Origin: Pandoraea norimbergensis
GTDB lineage: Bacteria; Pseudomonadota; Gammaproteobacteria; Burkholderiales; Burkholderiaceae
Direction of reading: 5' to 3'
Length of the DNA stretch: 64,000 nucleotides
NCBI RefSeq assembly: GCF_001465545.3
Contig: NZ_CP013480.3
Location: 1,054,001-1,118,000, forward strand
The notes below the pieces were generated by a model. It was not told the DNA's origin, searched no databases, and worked only from the letters and a program-made list of their open reading frames with translations. The position numbers and the translations under genes were made by a program. Shown piece after piece: positions 9,382-18,939 of this stretch (positions are counted from its first letter, which is position 1; each line of letters begins with the position of its first letter).

Positions 9382-10626
9382 ATGACAAGTGAACACACAC
9401 TCACCCCGGAAAAGACGTACCCAGTGACTGACGCCACGCGGGCCGCTATGGCGATCGCCAAGCGCGGCTGCGACGAGCTGCTGGTGGAGGAGGAGTTCCT
9501 TCAGAAGCTGGCCCGCAGCGAAGCCACGGGCAAGCCGCTGCGCATCAAGCTGGGTCTGGACCCGACGGCGCCGGACATCCACATCGGTCACACGGTGGTG
9601 CTCAACAAGATGCGTCAGTTGCAGGATCTGGGCCATACGGTCATTTTCCTGATCGGCGACTTCACCTCGCTGATCGGCGACCCGTCGGGCCGCAACAGCA
9701 CGCGCCCGCCGCTCACGCGCGAGCAGATCGAGGCGAACGCCAAGACCTACTTCGAACAGGCCGCGCTGGTGCTCGACCGCAGCAAGACCGAGATTCGCTA
9801 CAACAGCGAATGGTCGATGAAGCTCGGCGCCGACGGCATGATCAAGCTCGCGTCGCGCTACACGATGGCGCGCATGCTGGAGCGCGAAGATTTCACCAAG
9901 CGCTTTCAGGGCGGTGTGCCGATCGCGATTCACGAGTTTCTGTACCCGCTCATGCAGGGCTACGATTCGGTGGCGCTGGAGTCGGATCTGGAGCTGGGCG
10001 GTACCGACCAGAAATTCAACCTGTTGGTGGGCCGTGAGCTGCAAAAGCAGTACGGTCAGGAGCCGCAGTGCATTCTGACGATGCCGCTGCTCGTGGGGCT
10101 CGATGGCGTCGAGAAGATGTCGAAGTCCAAGGGCAACTACATCGGCATCAGCGAGAAGCCGAGCGAGATGTTCGGCAAGCTGATGAGCATCTCCGACGAC
10201 CTGATGTGGCGCTACTACGAGCTGCTGTCGTTCCGCACGCTCGAAGAGATTGCGCAGCTGAAGCAGGGCGTCGACGGCGGGCGCAACCCGCGCGACGTGA
10301 AGGTGCTGCTCGCGCAGGAAATCGTTGCGCGCTTCCACTCGCAGGCCGATGCCGAGCGCGCGCTCGAAGACTTCAACGCGCGCGCCAAGGGCGGCGTGCC
10401 GGACGATATTCCGGAAGTTTCCCTCGATGGCGCCCCGCTGGGCATCGCCCAACTGCTCAAGCAGGCGGGCCTCGTGCCGTCGACCTCGGAAGCCAACCGC
10501 AATATCGAACAGGGCGGTGTGCGTATCGATGGCGAAGTGGTGTCCGACAAGGGCGCGAAGATCGACGCCGGGACGTACGTGGTGCAAGTCGGTAAGCGCC
10601 GCTTCGCCCGCGTCACGCTGGCGTAA
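9382..10626 (+). CDS. tyrS: Tyrosyl-tRNA synthetase
   Basis: Class I aminoacyl-tRNA synthetase charging tRNA-Tyr. HIGH is at residues 67-70 and KMSKS at 245-249, with an S4 RNA-binding domain at about residues 345-410 ending in [14 protein letters not shown]. The 414-residue length and the perfect KMSKSKGNY loop resemble the TyrZ-type clade common in Betaproteobacteria. dtd follows after 30 nt, so the charging enzyme and the D-Tyr-tRNA editing enzyme are probably co-expressed. Confidence 0.97.
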   Translation: MTSEHTLTPEKTYPVTDATRAAMAIAKRGCDELLVEEEFLQKLARSEATGKPLRIKLGLDPTAPDIHIGHTVVLNKMRQLQDLGHTVIFLIGDFTSLIGDPSGRNSTRPPLTREQIEANAKTYFEQAALVLDRSKTEIRYNSEWSMKLGADGMIKLASRYTMARMLEREDFTKRFQGGVPIAIHEFLYPLMQGYDSVALESDLELGGTDQKFNLLVGRELQKQYGQEPQCILTMPLLVGLDGVEKMSKSKGNYIGISEKPSEMFGKLMSISDDLMWRYYELLSFRTLEEIAQLKQGVDGGRNPRDVKVLLAQEIVARFHSQADAERALEDFNARAKGGVPDDIPEVSLDGAPLGIAQLLKQAGLVPSTSEANRNIEQGGVRIDGEVVSDKGAKIDAGTYVVQVGKRRFARVTLA

Positions 10627-10656
10627 TCACCTCGACTCGACGCAAATTCGCCTCTC

Positions 10657-11124
10657 ATGATCGCGCTCATTCAACGCGTACTGGAAGCTGCGGTGACGGT
10701 CGATGGCCGCACCGTGGGCGCCATTGGGCCGGGCCTGCTGGCGCTGGTCTGCGCGGAGCGCGGCGACACCGAGGCGAGTGCGGACAAACTGCTCACGAAG
10801 CTGCTCGGCTATCGTGTCTTTTCCGACGATGCGGGCAAGATGAATCGCAGCGTGAGCAGTCTGGACGGCAACGGGCTGGCGGGCGGGCTGTTGCTCGTCT
10901 CGCAGTTCACGCTGGCTGCCGACACCAACAGCGGCACGCGTCCGAGCTTCACGCCGGCAGCGAGCCCGGCGGACGGTCAACGGTTGTTCGATCACTTCGT
11001 GACGCAGGCGCGCTCGCGCCATCCTCAGGTCGAGACGGGCGAATTCGGTGCGCATATGCGTGTCTCGCTCGTCAACGACGGCCCCGTCACGTTCTGGCTG
11101 CAAACGCGTCCCGAAGGCGTGTAA
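10657..11124 (+). CDS. dtd: D-aminoacyl-tRNA deacylase
   Basis: Hydrolyses D-amino acids from mischarged tRNA. The 155-residue protein begins MIALIQRV and carries both family active-site motifs: SQFTL at about residues 86-90 and the Gly-cisPro motif in [10 protein letters not shown] near the C-terminus. It sits directly behind tyrS, a functionally sensible pair because TyrRS is a well-known source of D-aminoacyl-tRNA. Confidence 0.96.
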   Translation: MIALIQRVLEAAVTVDGRTVGAIGPGLLALVCAERGDTEASADKLLTKLLGYRVFSDDAGKMNRSVSSLDGNGLAGGLLLVSQFTLAADTNSGTRPSFTPAASPADGQRLFDHFVTQARSRHPQVETGEFGAHMRVSLVNDGPVTFWLQTRPEGV

Positions 11125-11151
11125 TTCAGACTCGGCATCTCACGCGATACT

Positions 11152-11178
11152 CGACGGTGTGATACCGTCGTTGGGTTT
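11152..11178 (+). terminator. Weak intrinsic terminator after dtd
   Basis: CGACGGT/ACCGTCG stem with a GTGAT loop followed by TTGGGTTTT. The stem is good but the T run is interrupted by three G residues. Confidence 0.45.
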
Positions 11179-11205
11179 TGAAATGACATCGCAAGGGAGA
11201 AGCTG

Positions 11206-11832
11206 ATGAAAGTCTGGAGTGACTCGTTCGCCGACAATGCGGCGATAGATGCACAGTTTGCGTTCGGTAAGCCGGACGCGCAGTCACACGTGGCGCTGTC
11301 GCAAAACAAGAATCCGCATCTGGCTTGGTCCGACGTGCCTGCGGGCACGCGCTCGTTCGTCGTGATCTGTACCGACAGCGATGTGCCGAGCCAAGGGGAT
11401 GACGTTAACAAGGAAGGCCGCGAAGTGCCGGCCGATCTGCCGCGCGTCGACTTCTATCACTGGGTGCTGGTCGACGTACCGGCATCGGTCAACGAAATCC
11501 CGGCTGCCAGCCATAGCAATCACGTCACGCCGCGCGGCAAGTTCGGCCCGGATGCGCTCGACGGCATGCGTCACGGCGTCAACGACTACACCGCGTGGTT
11601 TGCTGGCGACGAGAGCATGAAGGGCGACTACTACGGCTATGACGGCCCGTGCCCGCCGTGGAACGATACGATTGTTCACCACTATCACTTCACCGTGTAT
11701 GCGCTCGACGTTGCACGCGTGCCGCTCGACGGCCGCTTTGGCGGTGACGATGTCGTCCATGCGATCCAGTCGCATGTGCTCGGCAAGGCGAGCGTGACCG
11801 GTACCTACACCCTCAACCCGAAGGCAGCATAA
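11206..11832 (+). CDS. YbhB/YbcL family Raf kinase inhibitor-like protein (PEBP fold)
   Basis: A 208-residue cytosolic protein of the phosphatidylethanolamine-binding family. Family features are the early SHVALSQNKNPHLAW segment, VVICTDSDVP with the conserved Asp/Pro pair, the central HWVLVDVPA and YDGPCPPWNDT..HHYHFTVYALD, which contribute the anion-binding pocket. The role of bacterial PEBPs is mostly unknown. A strong AAGGGAGAAG ribosome-binding site precedes the ATG. It is a single gene between dtd and a histidine phosphatase. Confidence 0.92.
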   Translation: MKVWSDSFADNAAIDAQFAFGKPDAQSHVALSQNKNPHLAWSDVPAGTRSFVVICTDSDVPSQGDDVNKEGREVPADLPRVDFYHWVLVDVPASVNEIPAASHSNHVTPRGKFGPDALDGMRHGVNDYTAWFAGDESMKGDYYGYDGPCPPWNDTIVHHYHFTVYALDVARVPLDGRFGGDDVVHAIQSHVLGKASVTGTYTLNPKAA

Positions 11833-11910
11833 CGGGTGAGCGACGGGTGAGGGGCGGATGGGGCGACATGCCCCATTCAGCGCACGGATAAGCACGCTCA
11901 GCCCCTTCTT

Positions 11911-11950
11911 CGACCCTCGCAGACCTTTGCAGACCTTTGCAGACCCTCGC
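11911..11950. repeat. Four 10-bp direct repeats upstream of the histidine phosphatase gene
   Basis: Units read cgACCCTCGC, agACCTTTGC, agACCTTTGC, agACCCTCGC in tandem, ending about 28 nt before the start codon. The outer and inner pairs are more alike. The 10-bp period matches one helical turn, which would suit a regulator binding one face, but simple expansion is equally likely. Confidence 0.6.
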
Positions 11951-11978
11951 GCAATCGCGCACGAACGTAATTCTCAGA

Positions 11979-12689
11979 ATGACTGGCAAGACAACGACGC
12001 TGACCCTGATTCGCCATGGCGAGACCGACTGGAACCGCGTGAAGCGCATTCAGGGACATACCGACATTCCGCTCTCCGCCGAAGGCGAACATCAGGCCGT
12101 GCGGCTGGGTGCGCGCGTGGCGCGTGAAGTCGCGGCGCAAGGTCACGTTTTCGATCAGGTGCTGACGAGCGACTTGCAACGCGCGGTGCAGACGGCTGAG
12201 CCGGTAGCGAAGGCCTGCGGGCTGCCGCTGGTGCGCACGGCCAACTTGCGCGAGCGGCACTACGGTGTATTCGAGACGCGCACGCCCGACGACATTCAGG
12301 CGCAATTTCCGCAGGACTACGTGCGATGGCAGACCCGCGATCCGGATTTCACGATTCCGGGCGGTGAGTCGACGCGCGGCTTCTACGCACGCATTACCGA
12401 CTTCGTCGGCCAGTTGCTGCGCGACTACGAAGGACAGCATCTCGCGCTGGTGGCCCATGGCGGCGTGCTTGACTGCTGCTACCGGCTGGCGACGGGGTTG
12501 GATCTGTCCGCACCGCGCGCGTACCCGCTACTCAATGCGAGCGTGAACCGCATCGCGTTCGATGGCGAGCATTGGCAGGTGCTGAGTTGGGGCGATGTCA
12601 CGCATCTGGATGATGCCGTGCGTGACGAGATCAACGACAAACCTGCCGAGGGCAATTCGACCGATCGCGTGGATCCTCGCGTGGTTTGA
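11979..12689 (+). CDS. Histidine phosphatase family protein (phosphoglycerate mutase-like)
   Basis: A 236-residue protein of the histidine phosphatase superfamily. The phospho-acceptor motif LIRHGETDWNR (His13) and the second catalytic histidine in LVAHGGVLD are present, along with the ERHYGVFE region. It resembles GpmB-like enzymes, which are often broad phosphatases rather than true mutases, so I do not assign a substrate. The start at 11979 puts the RHG motif at the usual distance; an upstream in-frame ATG at 11937 would overlap the 10-bp repeats and is less likely. Confidence 0.88.
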   Translation: MTGKTTTLTLIRHGETDWNRVKRIQGHTDIPLSAEGEHQAVRLGARVAREVAAQGHVFDQVLTSDLQRAVQTAEPVAKACGLPLVRTANLRERHYGVFETRTPDDIQAQFPQDYVRWQTRDPDFTIPGGESTRGFYARITDFVGQLLRDYEGQHLALVAHGGVLDCCYRLATGLDLSAPRAYPLLNASVNRIAFDGEHWQVLSWGDVTHLDDAVRDEINDKPAEGNSTDRVDPRVV

Positions 12690-12711
12690 TGCGTTTGTGA
12701 CGCGTTCGGCG

Positions 12712-13698
12712 TCACCGCTCCAGCGACGGCGCCTGCGAAACGGTATCGGGTGTTGCCAGCGCTCGCTTGCGTGCCCGATGCGCGACGCTGTTGCGCATCG
12801 CCCATCTTGCCAACTGCGCTGTGTGACGCACGGCCGGACGCACCGTAAGGCGCCGCACGGCCGCGCCTTGTTCGAAGCCAAGCATTCCCTGCGCCCAATC
12901 GGGCAGCAAATCCACCCCCGCACGGAACAGCAATCCCCCGAAGACACGCGCACCCGCAAACGGTGACGGCAGGTTGCGCAGCACGTGCACGACTTCATCG
13001 GTTTGCTCGCTCGTCGCTAACGACGGCCGCATGGCGGCCAGATACGCGTCGATCTCAGCAACGCTCGTCGGCACGTTACGCGCGCCCAGTGCAATCGCAA
13101 TGCGCGCGACTTCCGCGTAATAGCGGTCCTGCTCACTGCGCGGGAATGCCGGGTTCTTGTAGACGAGATAGCTGCGCAGAAAACTCGACGTCTCCGCCAC
13201 GTGCACCCACGTCAGCAAATCGGGATCGTAAGCCGCATAGGGCCTGCCATCCGGCGCGGTGCCTTTCACCTGAAGATGGATGCGCCGCACGCGATCGAGC
13301 AACGCCTCGGCATCGGCGGTATTGCCGAATGTCGTGCCGCCAATGAAGGTGGCTGTGCGGCGCAAGCGGCCGATGACATCCTGCCGGAACGTCGAATGAT
13401 CCCAGACCCCCGCCATCGCAAGCGGATGCAGCGACTGCATCAACAGCGCACTGATGCCGCCGATCATCATCGACGTGAAGTCACCATGAACATGCCAGCA
13501 GGCGGCGTCCGGCCCGAACAGGCCCGGGTCGCCCGCAGGCGTGTCGTAATTCAGGCGGGGTGCGCCGGGGCCGGACGTCAGGCTCACGAGTCGCATGGCA
13601 ATGGCGTGCCGCACGCGGCCCGACACGCCCACGACGGGACCGGCGGGCTGTAGCGGTGTTTTCGGCGGCGGGGTGGGGAGATCGTCCTGTGCGCTCAT
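12712..13698 (-). CDS. Oxygenase MpaB family protein (DUF2236)
   Basis: A 328-residue protein of the DUF2236/MpaB family, which includes fungal MpaB and the latex-clearing protein; these bind a b-type haem in an all-helical fold. Diagnostic stretches are MMIGGISALLMQSLHPLAMAGVWDHS, DLLTWVHVAETSSFLRSYLVY and the surrounding helices. The substrate in bacteria is unknown. The start complementary to 13696-13698 (MSAQDD) avoids a basic 17-residue upstream extension. It is convergent with the histidine phosphatase gene (22-nt gap) and lies downstream of ruvB. Confidence 0.85.
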   Translation of the reverse strand: MSAQDDLPTPPPKTPLQPAGPVVGVSGRVRHAIAMRLVSLTSGPGAPRLNYDTPAGDPGLFGPDAACWHVHGDFTSMMIGGISALLMQSLHPLAMAGVWDHSTFRQDVIGRLRRTATFIGGTTFGNTADAEALLDRVRRIHLQVKGTAPDGRPYAAYDPDLLTWVHVAETSSFLRSYLVYKNPAFPRSEQDRYYAEVARIAIALGARNVPTSVAEIDAYLAAMRPSLATSEQTDEVVHVLRNLPSPFAGARVFGGLLFRAGVDLLPDWAQGMLGFEQGAAVRRLTVRPAVRHTAQLARWAMRNSVAHRARKRALATPDTVSQAPSLER

Positions 13699-13729
13699 AC
13701 GCGGCTGACTACGACGGCACGGCGTGCCG

Positions 13730-14815
13730 TCAGTTGCCGCCCGTCGCACCGGCCGGCGGCTCGGGCGACCACAGTGAGTCGCTCGTGGGCGCGCAGCCGG
13801 GGGCAGACAGGCCGAAGTGGCGATAGGCGGCGAGCGTGGCCACGCGCCCGCGCGGCGTGCGTTGCAAGAAGCCCTGCTGGATCAGGTACGGCTCGATCAC
13901 ATCTTCGATGGTGTCGCGCTCTTCGCCAATGGCGGCGGCCAGATTGTCGACGCCGACCGGGCCGCCGTCGAACTTGTGCAGCACGGCTTCGAGCAGCTTG
14001 CGGTCCATCACGTCGAGGCCGCTGGCGTCGACGTCGAGCATCGACAGCGCGGCGTCGGCCACTTCTGCCGTGATGCGCCCGTCGGCGCGCACTTCGGCGT
14101 AATCGCGCACACGGCGCAGCAGCCGGTTGGCGATACGCGGCGTGCCCCGAGCGCGGCGTGCGATCTCAAAGGCGCCGTCGTCGACGATCACCGCACCCAG
14201 CAGCCCGGCCGAGCGTCGCACGATGCCGGCGAGCTCGTCTGCCGAATAAAACTCCAGCCGCGCGACGATACCGAAGCGATCGCGCAGCGGGTTGGTCAGC
14301 ATGCCGGCGCGCGTGGTGGCGCCGACCAGCGTGAACGGTTGCAGGTCGAGCTTGACGCTTCGCGCCGCCGGCCCTTCACCGATCATGATGTCGATCTGAT
14401 AGTCCTCGAGCGCGGGGTACAGAATTTCTTCGACGACCGGCGAGAGCCGGTGAATTTCGTCGATGAACAGGACGTCGTTGGCTTCGAGATTGGTCAGCAG
14501 GGCGGCGAGATCGCCCGGCCGCTCGAGCACCGGGCCCGACGTCTGGCGAAGATGCACGCCCATTTCGCGCGCGATGATGTGCGCGAGCGTGGTCTTGCCC
14601 AGACCCGGCGGGCCGAAGAGCAATACGTGGTCGAGCGGCTCGGCACGCTTGCGGGCTGCCTCGATGAAGATTTCCAACTGGCCGCGCACCTTGCGCTGGC
14701 CGACGTATTCGTCGAGCAGCTTGGGGCGCAGCGCGCGCTCGAAGGCTTCTTCGTTGGGCGAGGCCGGTGTCGGCGCAATGATGCGCTCAGCGGCGAGTTT
14801 GTCGGTTTCGATCAT
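13730..14815 (-). CDS. ruvB: Holliday junction branch-migration ATPase RuvB
   Basis: AAA+ motor that drives branch migration of Holliday junctions together with RuvA. Walker A is [16 protein letters not shown] (about residues 65-80) and Walker B is LFIDEIHRL (about 116-124). The C-terminal winged-helix region contains [23 protein letters not shown] and the RTPRGRVAT arginine-rich segment. The 361-residue length includes a slightly long C-terminal tail. It starts only 26 nt after ruvC. The usual partner gene ruvA is not between them. Confidence 0.97.
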   Translation of the reverse strand: MIETDKLAAERIIAPTPASPNEEAFERALRPKLLDEYVGQRKVRGQLEIFIEAARKRAEPLDHVLLFGPPGLGKTTLAHIIAREMGVHLRQTSGPVLERPGDLAALLTNLEANDVLFIDEIHRLSPVVEEILYPALEDYQIDIMIGEGPAARSVKLDLQPFTLVGATTRAGMLTNPLRDRFGIVARLEFYSADELAGIVRRSAGLLGAVIVDDGAFEIARRARGTPRIANRLLRRVRDYAEVRADGRITAEVADAALSMLDVDASGLDVMDRKLLEAVLHKFDGGPVGVDNLAAAIGEERDTIEDVIEPYLIQQGFLQRTPRGRVATLAAYRHFGLSAPGCAPTSDSLWSPEPPAGATGGN

Positions 14816-14841
14816 GGCAGCATTGTAGCGCTTTGGCGGTG

Positions 14842-15384
14842 TCAGCCGACCAGCCGTCCGCGTCGTACGCGCAGGGCTTTGCCGGCGAGCGCGGGCGAGA
14901 CGTCGGCCAGCGCCGTGAAGGTTTCGCCGCAGTGCGCGTGGCAGATGGCGACGCCGAGCGCGTCGGACGCATCGGTGCCCGGCTTGCCCGTGAGCGCCAG
15001 CAGGCGCATCACCATGTCTTGCACTTGTTCTTTACGTGCACGTCCGGTGCCGACCACGGCTTGTTTGAGCTGCGAGGGGGTGTATTCGAAGACTTCAAGC
15101 CCACCGACCGACAACGCCGTGATGGCCGCGCCGCGCGCCTGCCCAAGGAGCAGCGTCGACTGCGGATTCACATTGACGAAGACTTTTTCAACGGCGGCTT
15201 GATCGGGCTGGTAGGTGGCGACCAGTTCTGCCACGCTCTCGAAGATGATGCGCAGACGGGCGGACAGCGTGCCTTCGCCGCTGCGAATGACGCCGCTCGT
15301 CACATACTGCAAGCGGTTGCCGTGCTTTTCGAGCACGCCGAAGCCGGTGACACGCAGGCCGGGGTCGATACCAAGAATTCTCAT
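14842..15384 (-). CDS. ruvC: Holliday junction resolvase RuvC
   Basis: Endonuclease that resolves Holliday junctions by paired nicks. The 180-residue protein starts [16 protein letters not shown] (Asp7). Further acidic catalytic positions are the Glu in [10 protein letters not shown] and the Asp residues in [16 protein letters not shown]. The start complementary to 15382-15384 gives the canonical N-terminus; the open frame extends further upstream but without family sequence. It is followed directly by ruvB with no room for ruvA. Confidence 0.97.
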   Translation of the reverse strand: MRILGIDPGLRVTGFGVLEKHGNRLQYVTSGVIRSGEGTLSARLRIIFESVAELVATYQPDQAAVEKVFVNVNPQSTLLLGQARGAAITALSVGGLEVFEYTPSQLKQAVVGTGRARKEQVQDMVMRLLALTGKPGTDASDALGVAICHAHCGETFTALADVSPALAGKALRVRRGRLVG

Positions 15385-15654
15385 GCAGGGGCCGGTGGCC
15401 GGCGCGCAGGGCGCCGAAGGGTAAAAGCGTCTTAAGCCGATATGGCCCGTATTCTGGCACAGGCGGGTGGGGGCGTCGCGTGCCGGAAATGTTTCATTGG
15501 GCAAGACGCGGCGATACCGTAATGCCCTCGCGTCGATTTGCCGCATGTCCGCGCCCCGCTGACGCAAGACGGCGCACTTCGCGAGTGAGCGGATTGTTGT
15601 ACATTGCTTGCTGTTCAAAATATTCGATGGCCCGCCCGTGGCCGCCTGTCCCCG

Positions 15655-16071
15655 ATGCTCTGGATCAAAGCGTTTCACATCGTTTTCATCGCCTCATGGT
15701 TCGCGGGCTTGTTCTATCTGCCGCGCATCTTCGTCAATCTCGCGATGGAGACCGACGCCGCCGCCACGCAGCGCCTGCTGCTTATGGCGCGCAAGCTCTA
15801 CCGCTTCATGACGATTCTGGCCGTGCCCGCACTCGCCTTCGGTCTGGTGCTGTGGCTGTACTACGGCATTGGCCGCCAGAGCGGCTGGCTGCACGCCAAG
15901 CTGCTGATCGTGGTGTTGCTGCTCGGCTATCACCATGCGTGCGGCCGTCTGCTGCGCAAGTTCGAAACCGGCCGCAATACCCACTCGCATCGCTGGTATC
16001 GCTATTTCAACGAATTCCCTGTGCTCGGGCTGCTCGCCGCCGTGATTCTCGCGGTCGTGAAGCCGTTCTGA
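15655..16071 (+). CDS. hemJ: HemJ/CopD-family membrane protein (protoporphyrinogen oxidase candidate)
   Basis: A 138-residue integral membrane protein with four predicted helices. The pattern [27 protein letters not shown], then [40 protein letters not shown] and a final hydrophobic segment fits the UPF0093/HemJ family, which oxidises protoporphyrinogen IX in haem synthesis. The conserved His8 near the N-terminus and the Lys in HAKL match the haem-binding and catalytic positions described for HemJ. It diverges from ruvC with about 270 nt between. Confidence 0.85.
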   Translation: MLWIKAFHIVFIASWFAGLFYLPRIFVNLAMETDAAATQRLLLMARKLYRFMTILAVPALAFGLVLWLYYGIGRQSGWLHAKLLIVVLLLGYHHACGRLLRKFETGRNTHSHRWYRYFNEFPVLGLLAAVILAVVKPF

Positions 16072-16134
16072 CACACGTATTGCACACGCATCGCATCAAG
16101 ACCGATATTCAACGAGAACCGAGAGGAGCCTGCC

Positions 16135-16755
16135 GTGAGCCTGACCTGCGATTACTACCTCGCCCCGCCGTCGCCCTATGTGTATATGGGCCACGCGCGA
16201 TTCATCGAACTGGCACGCGAGTACGACGTGCAGGTCCAGCTCAAGCCCGTCGATCTTGGCCGGGTGTTTGCGGTCTCGGGTGGCCTGCCGCTCGCGAAGC
16301 GCACGCCGCAACGTCAGGCGTATCGTCTGGTTGAACTCGCCCGCTGGTCGAAGTACCTCGACCTGCCGCTTAACCCGCAGCCGAAGTTCTTTCCGGTGGC
16401 GGGCGATCCGGCGGCACGGTTGATCATCGCGACGCAACTCGCCCATGGCACGGCGAAGGCGCTGGAACTCGCAGGCGCCATCTCGGCGGCGCTCTGGACG
16501 CAGGAGCGCAACATCGCCGACGAAGCCACGCTGCTGGCGATTGCCAACGACCTGTCGCTCGACGGCAAGTCGTTGCTCACCGCTTCGCAAGGCGCGAGCG
16601 TGCAGGCGGCGTATGACGCGAACACCGAAGATGCGATGTCGGCCGGCGTGTACGGCGTGCCTTGGTTCGTGTTCGAGGGCGAGCCGTACTGGGGGCAGGA
16701 TCGCCTCGATTTTCTCGAGCGCGCGTTTGCACTCGCGCGTGCGAAGCAAGCTTGA
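16135..16755 (+). CDS. 2-hydroxychromene-2-carboxylate isomerase family protein (DsbA/GST-kappa fold)
   Basis: A 206-residue thioredoxin-fold protein of the HCCA isomerase/GST-kappa group. The N-terminal DYYLAPPSPYVYMGH has Ser in place of a CxxC pair, as in the glutathione-dependent isomerases, and the C-terminal GVYGVPWFVFEGEPYWGQDRLDFLE is the family signature. The true substrate cannot be read from sequence, and no naphthalene-degradation genes are nearby. Translation starts at GTG 16135 behind a GAGAGGAGCC ribosome-binding site. Confidence 0.86.
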   Translation: MSLTCDYYLAPPSPYVYMGHARFIELAREYDVQVQLKPVDLGRVFAVSGGLPLAKRTPQRQAYRLVELARWSKYLDLPLNPQPKFFPVAGDPAARLIIATQLAHGTAKALELAGAISAALWTQERNIADEATLLAIANDLSLDGKSLLTASQGASVQAAYDANTEDAMSAGVYGVPWFVFEGEPYWGQDRLDFLERAFALARAKQA

Positions 16756-16824
16756 ACGCGCCAGCAAGGCATCGGTAAGGCACCAACAGAACACCCAATC
16801 GAGCATCAACAGGGAGTCAAGAGG

Positions 16825-17805
16825 ATGAGTCGTCCGGAAGTCGTGTTGTACAAGAGCGTGCCGGCAGACGTGCGTGCGCGTCTCGCGGAGCATTTCGAAC
16901 TGAATGAATTCGACGGTGTGAACGACGCCAATCGCGCGGCATTCACGGCGGCGCTCGGTCGCGCGGACGGTGCGATCGGCGTGGGTGCCAACGTCACGCC
17001 CGCGCTGCTCGACGCGGCGCCTAAGCTGAAAGCCTGGGCCACGATCTCGGTCGGCTATGACCAGTTCGATGTGCCCGACCTCACGCGTCGCGGCATCGTG
17101 TTGATGAACACGCCCGACGTGCTGACCGAAACCACGGCCGACACGGTTTTCTCGCTGATTCTCGCGAGTGCGCGGCGTGTGGTGGAACTGGCCGAGTTGG
17201 TGAAAGCGGGCGGCTGGAAGGGCAGTCTGGGCGAGGCGTACTTCGGCACCGACGTGCAGGGCAAGACGCTGGGCATCGTGGGCATGGGGCGTATCGGCGG
17301 TGCCGTGGCGCGCCGGGCGGCGCTCGGTTTCGGCATGAAGGTGCTGTACAGCAACCGTTCGCGCAACGAAGCGGCAGAGACGGCCTACGGCGCGCAGTAC
17401 CGCACGTTGCCGGAGCTTCTCACGCAGGCCGATTTCGTTGTCACGCTGGTGCCGCTGTCGCCGGCGACCGAGCGCATCATCGGTGCGAAGGAATTCGCGC
17501 AGATGAAACCCGGCGCGATCTTCATCAACGCGGCGCGCGGCAAGGTGATTGACGAGGCGGCGTTGATCGATGCGCTGGCGTCGGGGCATCTGCGTGGCGC
17601 AGGGCTCGATGTTTTCGAGCGCGAGCCAGTGTCGGTCGACTCGCCGTTGCTCAAGATGAAGAACGTCGTCGCGTTGCCGCACATCGGCTCTGCTACGCAC
17701 GAAACGCGTCACGCCATGGCGTCGTGTGCGGCCGACAATCTCATTGCGGCACTCACTGGCAAGTCATTGCAAAACGCAGTAAATCCGGACGCAAAGCGGG
17801 GATAA
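16825..17805 (+). CDS. D-2-hydroxyacid dehydrogenase (glyoxylate/hydroxypyruvate or 2-ketogluconate reductase type)
   Basis: A 326-residue NAD(P)-dependent dehydrogenase. It has the substrate-binding stretch ISVGYDQFDVPDLTRRGI, the dinucleotide motif LGIVGMGRIGGAVARRA, the NAARGKVIDEAAL segment and the catalytic His in LPHIGSATHETR. A Ser/Arg pair (SNRSRNE) after the second beta strand suggests NADPH preference. The family includes GhrB, which also reduces 2-ketogluconate. The neighbouring hexR-edd-eda-gntP-gntK genes make a 2-ketogluconate reductase role attractive, but this is inference. Confidence 0.9.
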   Translation: MSRPEVVLYKSVPADVRARLAEHFELNEFDGVNDANRAAFTAALGRADGAIGVGANVTPALLDAAPKLKAWATISVGYDQFDVPDLTRRGIVLMNTPDVLTETTADTVFSLILASARRVVELAELVKAGGWKGSLGEAYFGTDVQGKTLGIVGMGRIGGAVARRAALGFGMKVLYSNRSRNEAAETAYGAQYRTLPELLTQADFVVTLVPLSPATERIIGAKEFAQMKPGAIFINAARGKVIDEAALIDALASGHLRGAGLDVFEREPVSVDSPLLKMKNVVALPHIGSATHETRHAMASCAADNLIAALTGKSLQNAVNPDAKRG

Positions 17806-17815
17806 CTTCCCCCGA

Positions 17816-18661
17816 TTATCGACCGTCGCTCGCGGTGCGGCGACGGTTGATGACTTCCTTCGCGCGGGCGAGCTGTGCGGGCAGACGGTCGCCCAGCCGC
17901 AGTGCCATCCCAACGGCGAGCACGTCGCCAATGGCCAGATGTGCAATTCGAGAGGTCAGCGGTGAGTACACATCGGTGTCTTCGTCGACATCGGCGAAGA
18001 GCGCCACACTGGCCAGTCGCGCCAACGGCGAATTGCTGTGCGTGATGGCAATCACGCTGGCCCCGGCCGCGCGCGCCAACTGCGCCGCTTCCAACAGATC
18101 CTGCGTGCGCCCGGTGTTGGAAATCGCGATCACCACATCGCCCTCATGCAACAAGGCGGCCGACATCCCGTACACATGCGGATCGCTATATGCCACGGCC
18201 GGCACACCCAATCGGAAGAACTTGTGCTGCATGTCCTGTGCGGCAATCCCCGACGCTCCCGCGCCATAGAACTCGATGCGCTTGGCATTGGCGAGCAGGT
18301 CGATGGCGAGCCCGATGCTGTCGGGCGACAGGTTGTTGCGCACTTGCATGAGACTGCCGATGGTGCGGTCGAGCACCTTGCTGGCAATGCCCGGCACCGG
18401 CTCGTCGGGGCGCACGTCGCGATGCACGAACGGCACGCCTTGGGCGATGCCTTGCGCCAGCCGGATCTTGAATTCGCGATACCCGCTGCATCCGACGGCC
18501 TGGCAAAAACGGGCAATGGTCGGCTGGCTGACGTTGGCACGCTCGGCCAGTTCGTTCATCGACAGATCGACCACTTCACGCGGGGCGTCCAGCACATAGG
18601 TGGCGAGCTTGCGCTCTGAGGGGCGCAATTGAGTCAGTGTGGCTTCGATTCGGTTCAGCAT
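17816..18661 (-). CDS. hexR: HexR-type transcriptional regulator (RpiR/MurR family)
   Basis: A 281-residue repressor. The N-terminal helix-turn-helix domain (about residues 1-77) contains the recognition region NVSQPTIARFCQAVGCSGYREFK, and a SIS sugar-phosphate-binding domain follows (about 125-265) with IEFYGAGASGIAAQD and VVIAISNTGRTQDLLEA. HexR family members sense 2-keto-3-deoxy-6-phosphogluconate and repress edd-eda. Here the gene diverges from edd, and two matching operator-like sites lie in the gap. The start complementary to 18659-18661 (MLNRIEATL) is the family-typical one; a longer in-frame start at 18757 is unlikely. Confidence 0.92.
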   Translation of the reverse strand: MLNRIEATLTQLRPSERKLATYVLDAPREVVDLSMNELAERANVSQPTIARFCQAVGCSGYREFKIRLAQGIAQGVPFVHRDVRPDEPVPGIASKVLDRTIGSLMQVRNNLSPDSIGLAIDLLANAKRIEFYGAGASGIAAQDMQHKFFRLGVPAVAYSDPHVYGMSAALLHEGDVVIAISNTGRTQDLLEAAQLARAAGASVIAITHSNSPLARLASVALFADVDEDTDVYSPLTSRIAHLAIGDVLAVGMALRLGDRLPAQLARAKEVINRRRTASDGR

Positions 18662-18885
18662 GGCAGGCAGCAACCCACATAAGCAATCAGACCTCACAAG
18701 CGTCGCGCCGACTTCTGCGTGCACCACCCTTGTGAAACCCTTCTGCGACAACCCCATTGGCCGGACGCTGGCGCGCGTTCACGCGCGCCGAATGCCCGGC
18801 TTGTCAGGCGCTCACTATAGCACCCGCGCCACAAGGTACTGTGCCCCGTCCATCAGGGGCCAACGACGAATGGGAATGATTGGAA

Positions 18886-18900
18886 TGTACAAAAACTACA
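18886..18900. promoter_or_regulatory. Putative HexR operator 1
   Basis: TGTACAAAAACTACA has the TGTA-N7-TACA arrangement I associate with HexR sites. It lies about 225 nt upstream of the hexR start and 185 nt upstream of edd. Confidence 0.5.
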
Positions 18901-18939
18901 GAAATATGGCATTTCACATTATGGTTTGAGTTTTCTCAA

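Noticed and set aside
11979..12689. Assignment of the histidine phosphatase as the glycolytic phosphoglycerate mutase GpmA
   Set aside because: The protein is the GpmB-like type and lacks the longer GpmA-specific segments; many such proteins are general phosphatases, so no glycolytic role is claimed.
14816..14841. A hidden or remnant ruvA between ruvC and ruvB
   Set aside because: Only 26 nt lie between the ruvC stop and the ruvB start, and neither gene contains fused RuvA sequence.
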